Shown: one piece after another, positions 1 through 6,727 of the stretch
Layout: each line of letters starts with the position of its first letter
Position numbering within the stretch: position 1 is the first letter of the stretch
Source of the DNA: Gammaproteobacteria bacterium
Lineage (GTDB): Bacteria > Pseudomonadota > Gammaproteobacteria > SZUA-229
Length of the DNA: 7,892 nt
Assembly (NCBI GenBank): GCA_026197015.1
Contig: JAPHRB010000130.1
Location: 1 to 7,892, forward strand
Direction: 5' to 3'
Made by a program: the position numbers and the translations under genes
Notes under the pieces: model-generated
What the model saw: only the letters and a program-made list of their open reading frames with translations
Told to the model about the DNA's origin: nothing
The model's database searches: none

Positions 1-1
1 A

Positions 2-37
2 TTTGAAGATATAGCTCAAATGATGGAGATGCGTTAA
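2..37 (+). CDS. fliR: C-terminal end of an upstream gene, probably fliR (partial)
   Basis: An open frame entering from the left edge encodes the short tail FEDIAQMMEMR and ends at a TAA at 35-37. Its last base is the A of the flhB ATG, giving a TAATG overlap, and the flhB ribosome binding site (GGAG at 25-28) lies inside this tail. Such overlap is typical of translationally coupled genes. The identity is inferred only from context: in flagellated Gammaproteobacteria the gene directly before flhB is usually fliR, an inner-membrane export-gate component. Eleven residues are too few to recognise the family from sequence, so the frame is more certain than the name. Confidence 0.55.
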   Translation, partial: FEDIAQMMEMR

Positions 38-1200
38 TGGCTGAATCAGAAACAGGGCAGGAACGTTCCGAAGAACCCACCTCCAAAAAACTTGAAGATG
101 CCCGAAAAAAAGGTCAGATAGCTCGTTCTCGAGATTTTAATACCATGGTCATCATAGCTCTGTCGGCAACGGCTTTTATTATGATGGGAAACATAATGGT
201 GGCGGATCTGGGTGAGATGATGAGCCACTTTTTTCAACCGTCCCGCGCGGATATATTTGATCCAGTTGGTGTTGTTCGCTGGTTTTATGCTGCTGTGTTT
301 GATGGTGTCTGGTTACTGGTGCCATTTCTGGCCTTGACGTTCGTGGCGGCATTGTTTGCACCTATTTCTATTGGTGGCTGGGCATTTAGCATGGAAACCA
401 TCACCCCCAAGCTCAGTAAACTTAACCCGATTAAAGGTTTGAAAAAGGTGTTTTCTGCTAAGGGTTTAATGGAATTAGTGAAAGCCATGGCAAAATTTTT
501 TCTGGTTGCTGCCGTTGCGCTGGTGGTGATCTGGACCAATATGGATGCTTATTTACAGTTAGGCCATATGCCAATGAAAGCGGCCTTAGTAAGAGCAGGT
601 GAGTTGCTCACCTGGGCATTTTTGCTAGTGACTATCGCTTTAATGGTTATCTCGGCAATAGATGTTCCCTTTCAAATATGGGACCACAAAAAACAGATGA
701 AAATGACCTTGCAGGAAGTTAAGGATGAAATGAAAGATACCGAAGGAAAACCCGAGGTTAAAGCCAAAATTCGTCAGACACAACGTGAAATGGCTGAGGC
801 TCGCATGATGGATGCGGTGCCAGATGCAGATGTAGTTATAACCAACCCGACGCACTTTGCTGTTGCCCTGAAATATGACCCTGAAAATATGCGAGCGCCC
901 CTTGTGCTGGCCAGAGGAGCGGATTTGATGGCTATAAATATTCGTCGGGTAGCCAGTGCAAATGAAATTTTATTACTAGAAACACCACCATTGGCACGGG
1001 CCTTGTATCACTCTACAGAAATAGGCAAGGAAATACCCCATGGTCTTTATGTGGCGGTCGCTCAGGTACTGGCTTATGTATTCCAGTTACGTGAAGTACA
1101 AAAAAATGGCGGCGAAAAACCGTCACGACCTGAGCCAGAGATACCAGAAGCATTTGAAAAGTTTGTTCATATGCCGGGTGATGCACCAATAGAAGAGTAA
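37..1200 (+). CDS. flhB: FlhB, flagellar type III export switch protein
   Basis: FlhB is an inner-membrane component of the flagellar type III export apparatus; its cytoplasmic domain helps switch export from rod/hook to filament substrates. The 387-residue protein has the usual length. It starts with a charged cytoplasmic segment (EEPTSKKLEDARKKGQIARS, about 12-31), followed by four hydrophobic segments at roughly 34-54, 88-110, 146-168 and 187-210. A charged linker then leads to the autocleavage motif NPTH at residues 270-273, where family members cut themselves between Asn and Pro. The rest is the C-terminal cleavage product, ending in a proline- and acid-rich tail from about 357. The ATG at 37 has GGAG eight bases upstream and overlaps the preceding stop. 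The N-terminal residues match the family, so the start is firm. flhA follows after a short gap, consistent with one operon. The paralogous virulence export protein (SctU type) is unlikely because all neighbours are flagellar. Confidence 0.97.
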   Translation: MAESETGQERSEEPTSKKLEDARKKGQIARSRDFNTMVIIALSATAFIMMGNIMVADLGEMMSHFFQPSRADIFDPVGVVRWFYAAVFDGVWLLVPFLALTFVAALFAPISIGGWAFSMETITPKLSKLNPIKGLKKVFSAKGLMELVKAMAKFFLVAAVALVVIWTNMDAYLQLGHMPMKAALVRAGELLTWAFLLVTIALMVISAIDVPFQIWDHKKQMKMTLQEVKDEMKDTEGKPEVKAKIRQTQREMAEARMMDAVPDADVVITNPTHFAVALKYDPENMRAPLVLARGADLMAINIRRVASANEILLLETPPLARALYHSTEIGKEIPHGLYVAVAQVLAYVFQLREVQKNGGEKPSRPEPEIPEAFEKFVHMPGDAPIEE

Positions 1201-1224
1201 AAAGCGACCTAAGTCGTAAGCTTT
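1201..1224 (+). other. Small imperfect hairpin between flhB and flhA
   Basis: Directly after the flhB stop, AAAGC (1201-1205) can pair with GCTTT (1220-1224). Inside it, GAC (1206-1208) pairs with GTC (1213-1215) around a CTAA loop, leaving GTAA bulged on the 3' side. It is not followed by a T-run, so it is unlikely to be a full terminator. It could be a minor mRNA structure between co-transcribed genes, or chance. Confidence 0.2.
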
Positions 1225-1247
1225 AGTGTCAATGTTAAAACTTAATT

Positions 1248-1252
1248 AAGAG
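1248..1252 (+). promoter_or_regulatory. Ribosome binding site that decides the flhA start
   Basis: The purine run AAGAG ends eight bases before the ATG at 1261, a normal Shine-Dalgarno distance. The alternative in-frame GTG at 1252 begins inside this run and has only AT-rich sequence upstream, so the site argues for the ATG. Confidence 0.5.
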
Positions 1253-1260
1253 TGAAAAAA

Positions 1261-3342
1261 ATGGAAGCCGTTTTAAATAATATTCAGAATCTTGGTCGGC
1301 GTGGTTTGATAGCGCCGATAATGGTTATTGCATTGCTGGGTATGATGATTATTCCGCTACCCACAATTGCCCTGGATTTATTTTTCACACTTAATATTTG
1401 TTTATCAATCGTTATCGTGCTGGTTAGTATTTATGCACAACGGCCTCTGGATTTTGTTATTTTCCCAACCGTGATCCTGGTTTCTACCTTATTCCGCCTT
1501 GCACTTAATGTCGCTTCTACCCGAGTAGTTTTACTAGAAGGGCATACGGGTACAGGTGCCGCGGGTCAGGTGATTGAATCTTTTGGTGCATTTGTTATTG
1601 GTGGTAATTACGCAGTCGGCCTGGTTGTGTTTTCAATTCTGGTGATCATCAATTTTGTTGTGGTAACCAAAGGTGCCGGACGTGTTTCAGAAGTGAGTGC
1701 TCGTTTTACATTAGATGCTATGCCCGGCAAACAAATGGCTATAGATGCGGATTTAAACTCCGGTATTATCGACCAGGAACAGGCCAAGTTACGTCGTGAG
1801 GAAGTTGGATCTGAAGCAGACTTTTATGGGTCTATGGACGGTGCCAGTAAATTTGTTCGAGGTGATGCAGTTGCGGGTATTTTGATATTAATTATTAATA
1901 TTGTGGGTGGTTTTGCAATCGGTGTTGGGCAGCACGATATGGCATTATCTGATGCGGTTAGAAATTATACTTTATTAACTATTGGTGATGGTCTGGTTGC
2001 TCAAATACCTTCATTATTATTGTCCAGTGCAACGGCTATTATTATAACCCGTGATTCAAGTAAACAAGATCTGGGTGATAAAGTTAAAGAACAAATGTTT
2101 GCCAACACAAAAGTGATATGGGTAACGGCGGGCATTGTAGGTCTTATGGGTGCCATTCCAGGCATGCCTAATTTTGCATTTTTAAGCATTGCCGCTTTAT
2201 TGGTAATGACAGCGAAATGGATGGATAAAGCACAGGAAGAGACAGATTTACAACAACGTGTACAAATTGAAGAAGCCCCTGCGGTTGCACCAGCGCAAAA
2301 AGAGCTATCCTGGGATGATGTTCAACCGGTAGATTTAATCGGCCTGGAAGTAGGTTATGGTTTAATTCCAATGGTTGATAGTAATCAAAATGGTCAGCTG
2401 CTAAGTCGAATTAAAGGTGTGCGGAAAAAACTCTCACAGGAGTTAGGTTTTTTAATTCATTCTGTGCATATTCGTGACAATCTGGATTTAAGTCCTAATG
2501 CATATCGTATTACTTTAAATGGCGTACCCGTCGGTGAGAGCGGAGTGCATCCAGATCGTGAAATGGCAATTAATCCTGGTCAGGTTTATGGCGAATTGCA
2601 GGGTATTCCTGGAAAAGATCCTGCTTATGGTCTTGATGCAGTATGGATTGAACCGGGTATGCGTGATCACGCGCAAACCTTGGGTTATACCGTGGTTGAT
2701 GCAACAACTGTTGTCGCAACACATTTAAATCAAATACTGCATGATAATGCGCAGGAGTTGTTAGGGCATGAAGAAGCCCAGCAGTTGCTCGATAATCTGG
2801 CAATAAAATCCCCCAAACTTGTGGAAGATCTGGTTCCTAAATTACTACCACTAAGTGTAGTTGTTAAAGTAATGCAAAACTTATTAAGTGAAGGCGTGTC
2901 TGTTAAAGATATTAGAACTATCGCAGAAGTACTGGCTGAAAATGGTGCTTTCACGCAAAGCCCGGTTGAACTGACTAGCATTGTCAGGGTAGCTTTAGGT
3001 AGAGCAATTATTCAAAAAATAAATGGTATGGAGCATGATCTACCGGTTATTACTCTGGAGCCATCATTAGAGCAATTATTATTACAGTCTGCACAAAACC
3101 CCTCTGAAGGGTCTATTGGTGTAGAGCCCGGATTAACTGAGCGCATGTTTAAGTCTTTAGAGCAGGTTGCACAGCAACAGGAAATAGCCAATCAGCCTGC
3201 AATTTTAGTTGTCGCGCCACCTTTACGTTTATGGCTGTCACAGTTAGTTAAACATTCAATAGCGGGTATGAATGTGCTCTCGTATAGCGAGATACCTGAT
3301 AACAAAAATATTAAAGTGGTGGCTTCAGTTGGAGCCGATTAA
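1261..3342 (+). CDS. flhA: FlhA, flagellar export gate protein
   Basis: FlhA forms the ring of the flagellar type III export gate. It couples proton flow to export and docks chaperone-substrate complexes on its cytoplasmic domain. Starting at the ATG, the protein is 693 residues, close to enterobacterial FlhA (692). The N-terminal half (to about 320) carries multiple hydrophobic segments, around 19-59, 65-85, 109-135, 203-223, 240-262 and 285-318. Between them lies the FHIPEP family signature RFTLDAMPGKQMAIDADL at about 148-165. Asp202 in the KFVRGDAVAG segment probably corresponds to the essential Asp208 known in Salmonella. After an acidic/proline linker (about 323-350) comes the C-terminal cytoplasmic domain, beginning near DLIGLEVGYGLIP. 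An in-frame GTG at 1252 would add three residues, but the ribosome binding site favours 1261. Synteny with flhB and flhF excludes a virulence-type SctV. Confidence 0.96.
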   Translation: MEAVLNNIQNLGRRGLIAPIMVIALLGMMIIPLPTIALDLFFTLNICLSIVIVLVSIYAQRPLDFVIFPTVILVSTLFRLALNVASTRVVLLEGHTGTGAAGQVIESFGAFVIGGNYAVGLVVFSILVIINFVVVTKGAGRVSEVSARFTLDAMPGKQMAIDADLNSGIIDQEQAKLRREEVGSEADFYGSMDGASKFVRGDAVAGILILIINIVGGFAIGVGQHDMALSDAVRNYTLLTIGDGLVAQIPSLLLSSATAIIITRDSSKQDLGDKVKEQMFANTKVIWVTAGIVGLMGAIPGMPNFAFLSIAALLVMTAKWMDKAQEETDLQQRVQIEEAPAVAPAQKELSWDDVQPVDLIGLEVGYGLIPMVDSNQNGQLLSRIKGVRKKLSQELGFLIHSVHIRDNLDLSPNAYRITLNGVPVGESGVHPDREMAINPGQVYGELQGIPGKDPAYGLDAVWIEPGMRDHAQTLGYTVVDATTVVATHLNQILHDNAQELLGHEEAQQLLDNLAIKSPKLVEDLVPKLLPLSVVVKVMQNLLSEGVSVKDIRTIAEVLAENGAFTQSPVELTSIVRVALGRAIIQKINGMEHDLPVITLEPSLEQLLLQSAQNPSEGSIGVEPGLTERMFKSLEQVAQQQEIANQPAILVVAPPLRLWLSQLVKHSIAGMNVLSYSEIPDNKNIKVVASVGAD

Positions 3343-3346
3343 TTTA

Positions 3347-3375
3347 TTTAAAACATATGCTTTGTTGTTTATAAA
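3347..3375 (+). promoter_or_regulatory. Possible sigma-70-type promoter upstream of flhF
   Basis: In the 99-bp flhA-flhF gap, TTTAAA (3347-3352) and TATAAA (3370-3375) are separated by 17 bases. They match the -35 and -10 consensus at 4 of 6 and 5 of 6 positions, and would start transcription near 3382, about 60 bases before flhF. The region is very AT-rich, so a chance match is quite possible. I did not find the GG-N10-GC core of a sigma-54 promoter here, although flagellar class II genes often use one in polar flagellates. Confidence 0.27.
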
Positions 3376-3441
3376 AGGAATTTGTAACACGCAGTGGGAA
3401 TACCAGAAAATGCAAAAAAATAATTTATTTGGAGAGTTAAC

Positions 3442-4842
3442 ATGCAGGTAAAACGATTTGTAGCAGATGATATGCGTACTGCCATGCGATTAGTAAAAGA
3501 AGAAATTGGAGCCGATGCGGTTATATTATCTAATCGTGTAGTTAATGGAAAAGTCGAAATACTTGCTGCTCGTGATTACGATGAAAGTTTAATTAATAAA
3601 GCGCTCGATAAAACACTGCTAGAAAGTAAACCAGATAGTGCCGCGGCCTATTATGAACGTGCAGCTGCAGAACGCGCTTTGCAACATTCCAGTTTTGAAA
3701 ATTCTGGTGTTGAGAAATCAGGTACTGATAAAATAATTAAAGATGAAGCGCTAAATAACCCCGTTGCGCAAGATAATGAAGCGCCGCTAGGAAAACGATT
3801 TATACCTGAAACAGATTTAGAATCAGTTGCCACGGTTAAAAACAATATAGATCATCAGGCCGCAGGTTTATATCCATCTCAGGTTGAAATGCAGGCGCCA
3901 CTTACAGACAGCATGGTAGAAATGCGTGATGAATTAAAATCACTGCGTGCGATGATTGAAAATCAACATGTGTTAGGTGAGTGGAAAGAAATGGCAAGTA
4001 AACATCCATTACGAGTTTCGTTGTATAAACGTCTGACTGAAATGGGTTTGAGTCAGGATGTGTGTAAATACCTGGCAAAAGGACTGGATAATTCAGCAGA
4101 TGTTGAGCAGGCAATGCAGGCTGCTTTAAAACAACTTGTGCATCAAATTCCATTAGCAGAGGATGATATTTTAAATCAGGGAGGCGTGTTTGCCATGGTG
4201 GGGCCAACCGGGGTTGGTAAAACCACGACAATTGCAAAATTAGCTGCGCGTTTTGCCATGCAACATGGTCAGCGACATGTGGCATTAATTAGCACGGATA
4301 CCTATAGAATAGGTGCGCATGAGCAGTTAATGACGTATGGGCGTTTGTTAGGTGTGCCGGTACACTCTGCAAATGATACTCAGCAATTGCAGCAGTTATT
4401 ACATAAGTTACATGATAAAAAACTGGTGTTAATAGATACCGCAGGAATGAGTCAGCGAGATATTGATATTAGTCAGCAGTTAGCACATTTAAGTCACCCC
4501 TCATCTATGATTAAAACCTATCTGGTTTTATCTGCAAATGCGCAAACCTCAACGCTTGACGAGGTTATTACAGCATTCAGAAAGGCCAGCCCTGCAGGCT
4601 GCATTTTAACCAAATTAGATGAAGCCGCTAGTCTGGGAGGTGTCTTAAGTGCCGTTATAAAACATCAGCTTCCTATTGCCTATATTAGCGATGGCCAGAA
4701 GGTGCCAGAGGATATTAAGCCCGCACGGGCACGTGAATTGGTAGATGATACATTGGCGTATTCCAGGCAGTATAAACAAAGCACAGATGATGAGTTTATG
4801 GCGGTTGCGTTTACCACCGGTATAGGCCATGCTCCATTATAA
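3442..4842 (+). CDS. flhF: FlhF, SRP-family GTPase for polar flagellar placement
   Basis: FlhF is a GTPase related to Ffh and FtsY; in polar flagellates it localises to the cell pole and recruits early flagellar components there. The 466-residue protein has the three-part family layout. The N-terminal B domain starts MQVKRFVADDMRTAMRLVKE. A variable polar linker spans about 55-165. Next come a helical N-type region (about 185-240) and the GTPase domain. Guanine-nucleotide motifs are intact: the P-loop GPTGVGKT (254-261), DTYR (286-289) after a beta strand, DTAG (332-335) and TKLDE (390-394). A C-terminal GQKVPEDI motif lies at about 418-425. The ATG at 3442 has GGAGAG five bases upstream, a strong ribosome binding site. 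The gene sits directly before flhG, its known antagonist and partner. The C-terminal extension after about 445 is unremarkable. Confidence 0.97.
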   Translation: MQVKRFVADDMRTAMRLVKEEIGADAVILSNRVVNGKVEILAARDYDESLINKALDKTLLESKPDSAAAYYERAAAERALQHSSFENSGVEKSGTDKIIKDEALNNPVAQDNEAPLGKRFIPETDLESVATVKNNIDHQAAGLYPSQVEMQAPLTDSMVEMRDELKSLRAMIENQHVLGEWKEMASKHPLRVSLYKRLTEMGLSQDVCKYLAKGLDNSADVEQAMQAALKQLVHQIPLAEDDILNQGGVFAMVGPTGVGKTTTIAKLAARFAMQHGQRHVALISTDTYRIGAHEQLMTYGRLLGVPVHSANDTQQLQQLLHKLHDKKLVLIDTAGMSQRDIDISQQLAHLSHPSSMIKTYLVLSANAQTSTLDEVITAFRKASPAGCILTKLDEAASLGGVLSAVIKHQLPIAYISDGQKVPEDIKPARARELVDDTLAYSRQYKQSTDDEFMAVAFTTGIGHAPL

Positions 4843-4861
4843 AGAAGATTTAGTTATCGTT

Positions 4862-4898
4862 CAGAGAGTCTCAAAAACGGTTGTTTTTTTAAACTCAA
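4862..4898 (+). repeat. Intergenic element copy 1 (CAGAGAGT ... AAACTCAA), flhF-flhG gap
   Basis: This 37-base stretch begins CAGAGAGT (4862-4869) and ends AAACTCAA (4891-4898), with 21 bases between. GAGT (4866-4869) can pair with ACTC (4893-4896). Inside, AAAAAC (4873-4878) pairs with GTTTTT (4883-4888) around a GGTT loop, so the whole can form a hairpin with an internal loop. The same end sequences, with 22 bases between, occur in the fliA-cheY gap at 6637-6674. The inner hairpin ends in a run of seven T, so it could also act as a weak terminator or attenuator. The stem has only one G-C pair, which makes that doubtful. Confidence 0.35.
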
Positions 4899-4932
4899 TA
4901 AACGGTGCGGGATTTAAAATTTAATAACTTTT

Positions 4933-5787
4933 ATGAAAGATCAAGCAGCAGGCATTAGGCGAATGGCGTCAAAAAAACCAGTACAGGTGATAGCAATAAG
5001 CAGTGGTAAAGGTGGCGTTGGTAAAACCAATGTGTCTGTAAACTTATCATTGGCATTAGTAACATCCGGTCAAAATGTATTACTTTTAGATGGTGATCTG
5101 GGTCTGGCAAATGTTGATTTGCTGCTGGGTCTACGGGCTGAATATAATCTGTCACATGTGATATCAGGTGAACGCTCACTTGAAGAGGTTATTGTTCGTG
5201 GCCCTGAAGGTTTAAATATTATTCCTGCGGCTTCTGGCATGCAAATGATGTCCGAATTGAGCCCGGCTCAACATGCAGGTTTGATCAGGTCATTTAGTGA
5301 TTTAAATATGCCGCTAGATGTATTAATAATCGATACTGCTGCAGGTATTTCTGATGGTGTCGTAAGTTTTGTTAAAGCATCAAATGAAGTTATAGTCGTT
5401 GTATGTAATGAGCCCACATCTCTCACTGATGCGTATGCGTTAATTAAAGTGATGTCTGAAGATCATGGTGTGCATAAATTTAATGTTCTTGCGAATTCAG
5501 TGCGCGACCCTCAGGAGGGAGCCAGGTTATTTAAAAAGCTCAGTCGTGTAACAGACTATTATCTGGATGTCACATTAAGTTTTATGGGAGCTGTACCCTA
5601 TGATGAATACCTGGTTAAAGCCGTAAAAAAACAGCAGGCGGTTATGCAGTCATATCCACAGAGCCCCTCATCAACAGCATTTAGAAAATTAGCAAAAGTT
5701 GCTTTACAGTGGCCGACACCTAAAACGGCATCAGGTCATTTAGAGTTTTTTGTAGAAAGACTCATTAAATTCAGTGCTGCCGGATAG
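4933..5787 (+). CDS. flhG: FlhG (FleN), MinD-like ATPase controlling flagellar number
   Basis: FlhG is a ParA/MinD-family ATPase that keeps flagellar number low in polar flagellates, acting on FlhF and, in Pseudomonas and Vibrio-type systems, on the FleQ/FlrA master regulator. The 284-residue protein carries the deviant Walker A motif SGKGGVGKT (24-32), the DGDLGLANVD segment (53-62) and IDTAAG (133-138), and ends with the conserved GHLEFFVERL (about 268-277). The first residues, MKDQAAGIRRM, contain the DQAxxLR-like activating helix by which FlhG stimulates FlhF GTPase. This supports the ATG at 4933 even though no good Shine-Dalgarno sequence precedes it. A second in-frame ATG at 4963 would remove that helix. 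The gene lies between flhF and fliA, the conserved order. FleN is the name used in Pseudomonas. Confidence 0.95.
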   Translation: MKDQAAGIRRMASKKPVQVIAISSGKGGVGKTNVSVNLSLALVTSGQNVLLLDGDLGLANVDLLLGLRAEYNLSHVISGERSLEEVIVRGPEGLNIIPAASGMQMMSELSPAQHAGLIRSFSDLNMPLDVLIIDTAAGISDGVVSFVKASNEVIVVVCNEPTSLTDAYALIKVMSEDHGVHKFNVLANSVRDPQEGARLFKKLSRVTDYYLDVTLSFMGAVPYDEYLVKAVKKQQAVMQSYPQSPSSTAFRKLAKVALQWPTPKTASGHLEFFVERLIKFSAAG

Positions 5788-5810
5788 CAGAAGTTGACTA
5801 TACTTTGTTA

Positions 5811-6536
5811 ATGAATGCAGCAAATACCATGTATACAGAGGTTCAAAAAGGTCAGCGTGACCAGCGCATAATAGAAAATATTGGTCTGGTTAAACGTATT
5901 GCTTACCATCTGATTACTCGACTACCTTCTAATGTTCAAGTGGATGATTTAATTCAGTCAGGCATGTTAGGGCTTATAGAGGCAGCAAAAAACTACGACC
6001 CGTCTCAGGGTGCAAGCTTTGAAACCTATGCTGGCATACGTGTGCGTGGCGCCATGTTAGATGATGTGCGTCATGCTGACTGGTCACCCCGATCTCTACA
6101 TAGAAAAATGCGTCAGGTACGGGAAGCCATACATGATATAGAGAATGAAACAGGGCGTGATGCAAAAGATCTGGAAGTCGCAGACCGGCTGGAAATTACG
6201 CTGGATGAATATCATACCATCAGGCGTGACAGTTCAAATGCGCAGATATTTAGTCTAGATCAGACAGAAGATGATCCGGGTCAGCAAAATAGACTTAAAT
6301 CCACGCAGAGTGAGCCGTTAGAATCATTGCAGCAAAGTAGTTTTAAGACTAATCTGGCAGAAGTTATAGCTACATTAGCAGAACGAGAACAAATGGTTAT
6401 GTCGTTATATTATAATGAAGAGCTAAATCTGAAAGAAATTGGTTTAGTGCTGGAAATATCTGAATCCAGAGTGTGCCAGATTCACAGTCAGGCACTTAAA
6501 AATATTCGTAGCAAAATGGCTGACTGGATAAGCTGA
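5811..6536 (+). CDS. fliA: FliA, flagellar sigma factor (sigma-28)
   Basis: FliA directs RNA polymerase to late flagellar and chemotaxis promoters and is held inactive by FlgM until the hook is complete. From the ATG at 5811 the protein is 241 residues, normal for the family. Region 2 spans about 20-95, including VDDLIQSGMLGLIEAA (44-59) and SFETYAGIRVRGAMLD (69-84), with DWSPRSLHR just after. Region 3 follows, and region 4 carries the helix-turn-helix ELNLKEIGLVLEISESRV (about 204-221) and the QIHSQAL segment. The gene ends with tandem in-frame stops, TGA then TAA. The start is uncertain: a TTG at 5805 would add two residues, and ATG 5829 (MYTEVQKG) would remove six. None has a strong ribosome binding site; AGAAG at 5789-5793 fits the TTG best. 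The gene lies 23 bp after flhG and is probably coupled to it. Confidence 0.95.
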   Translation: MNAANTMYTEVQKGQRDQRIIENIGLVKRIAYHLITRLPSNVQVDDLIQSGMLGLIEAAKNYDPSQGASFETYAGIRVRGAMLDDVRHADWSPRSLHRKMRQVREAIHDIENETGRDAKDLEVADRLEITLDEYHTIRRDSSNAQIFSLDQTEDDPGQQNRLKSTQSEPLESLQQSSFKTNLAEVIATLAEREQMVMSLYYNEELNLKEIGLVLEISESRVCQIHSQALKNIRSKMADWIS

Positions 6537-6552
6537 TAAAACATTTGTTCAA

Positions 6553-6581
6553 GCTTGCTAAAAAGGGAAGGCAAGCGTTTT
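6553..6581 (+). terminator. Weak terminator-like hairpin after fliA
   Basis: GCTTGC (6553-6558) is complementary to GCAAGC (6571-6576), separated by a 12-base purine-rich loop and followed by GTTTT. It lies 14 bases after the second fliA stop codon. The stem is short, the loop long and the T-run only four bases, so termination would be partial at best. It may mark the end of the flhF-flhG-fliA part of the transcript. Confidence 0.3.
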
Positions 6582-6594
6582 GGATCTATCTGGA

Positions 6595-6623
6595 TTCATT
6601 ATGGAGTTATATCTTTTTAAAAT
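6595..6623 (+). promoter_or_regulatory. Possible sigma-70-type promoter upstream of cheY
   Basis: TTCATT (6595-6600) and TAAAAT (6618-6623) are separated by 17 bases. The -10 matches consensus at 5 of 6 positions and the -35 at 3 of 6. A start near 6630 would leave a leader of about 100 bases containing the inverted repeat at 6641-6672. I found no sigma-28 promoter (TAAAGTTT-N11-GCCGATAA type) in this gap. The match is weak and the region AT-rich. Confidence 0.2.
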
Positions 6624-6636
6624 AAGTCTTTGGTTA

Positions 6637-6674
6637 CAGAGAGTTTTTTTCACTTCATACTGGAAAAAACTCAA
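6637..6674 (+). repeat. Intergenic element copy 2 with 12-bp inverted repeat, upstream of cheY
   Basis: This stretch begins CAGAGAGT (6637-6644) and ends AAACTCAA (6667-6674), the same ends as the element at 4862-4898. Inside it, 6641-6652 (GAGTTTTTTTCA) pairs with 6661-6672 (TGGAAAAAACTC) over 12 positions with a single T-G wobble, leaving an 8-base loop. It is followed by AAATG rather than a T-run, so it is not an ordinary terminator on the + strand. It could be a protein-binding palindrome or a leader structure for the cheY-cheZ mRNA. The pairing is plain in the sequence; any function is inference. Confidence 0.45.
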
Positions 6675-6714
6675 ATGTCTGCCAGAATCAATGTAAACAT
6701 AAACTATAGTGACT

Positions 6715-6719
6715 GAGGA
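6715..6719 (+). promoter_or_regulatory. Ribosome binding site that decides the cheY TTG start
   Basis: GAGGA lies eight bases before the TTG at 6728 and 20 bases before the first in-frame ATG at 6740. The spacing strongly favours initiation at TTG. Confidence 0.6.
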
Positions 6720-6727
6720 AATCCGCC

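Noticed and set aside
2519..2728. 69-codon + strand frame inside flhA
   Set aside because: It is an out-of-frame reading of conserved FlhA cytoplasmic-domain sequence, with no ribosome binding site or recognisable product.
3312..3341. Sigma-28-like promoter (TAAAGTGG ... GCCGATTA) at the 3' end of flhA
   Set aside because: Both halves resemble the consensus, but the spacing is 14 instead of 11 bases, the last bases of each half deviate, and the stretch is coding sequence for the FlhA C-terminus.
3376..3413. Sigma-54 promoter upstream of flhF
   Set aside because: The GG and GC dinucleotides present (for example GG 3377-3378 and GC 3391-3392, or GGG 3396-3398 and GC 3412-3413) do not have the required 10-base spacing.
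3340..3430. Direct repeat TAATTTATTT at 3340-3349 and 3421-3430
   Set aside because: A 10-base A/T-only word in a very AT-rich gap is easily due to chance, and no element lies between the copies.
3902..4285. 127-codon open frame on the minus strand inside flhF
   Set aside because: It lies wholly antisense to the conserved FlhF GTPase region, and its low-complexity His/Leu/Gln-rich product resembles no family. It is a shadow of flhF codon use.
5794..5804. TTGACT and TATACT near the fliA start as a promoter
   Set aside because: The two hexamers overlap by one base instead of being about 17 apart, and neither has a partner at the proper distance.
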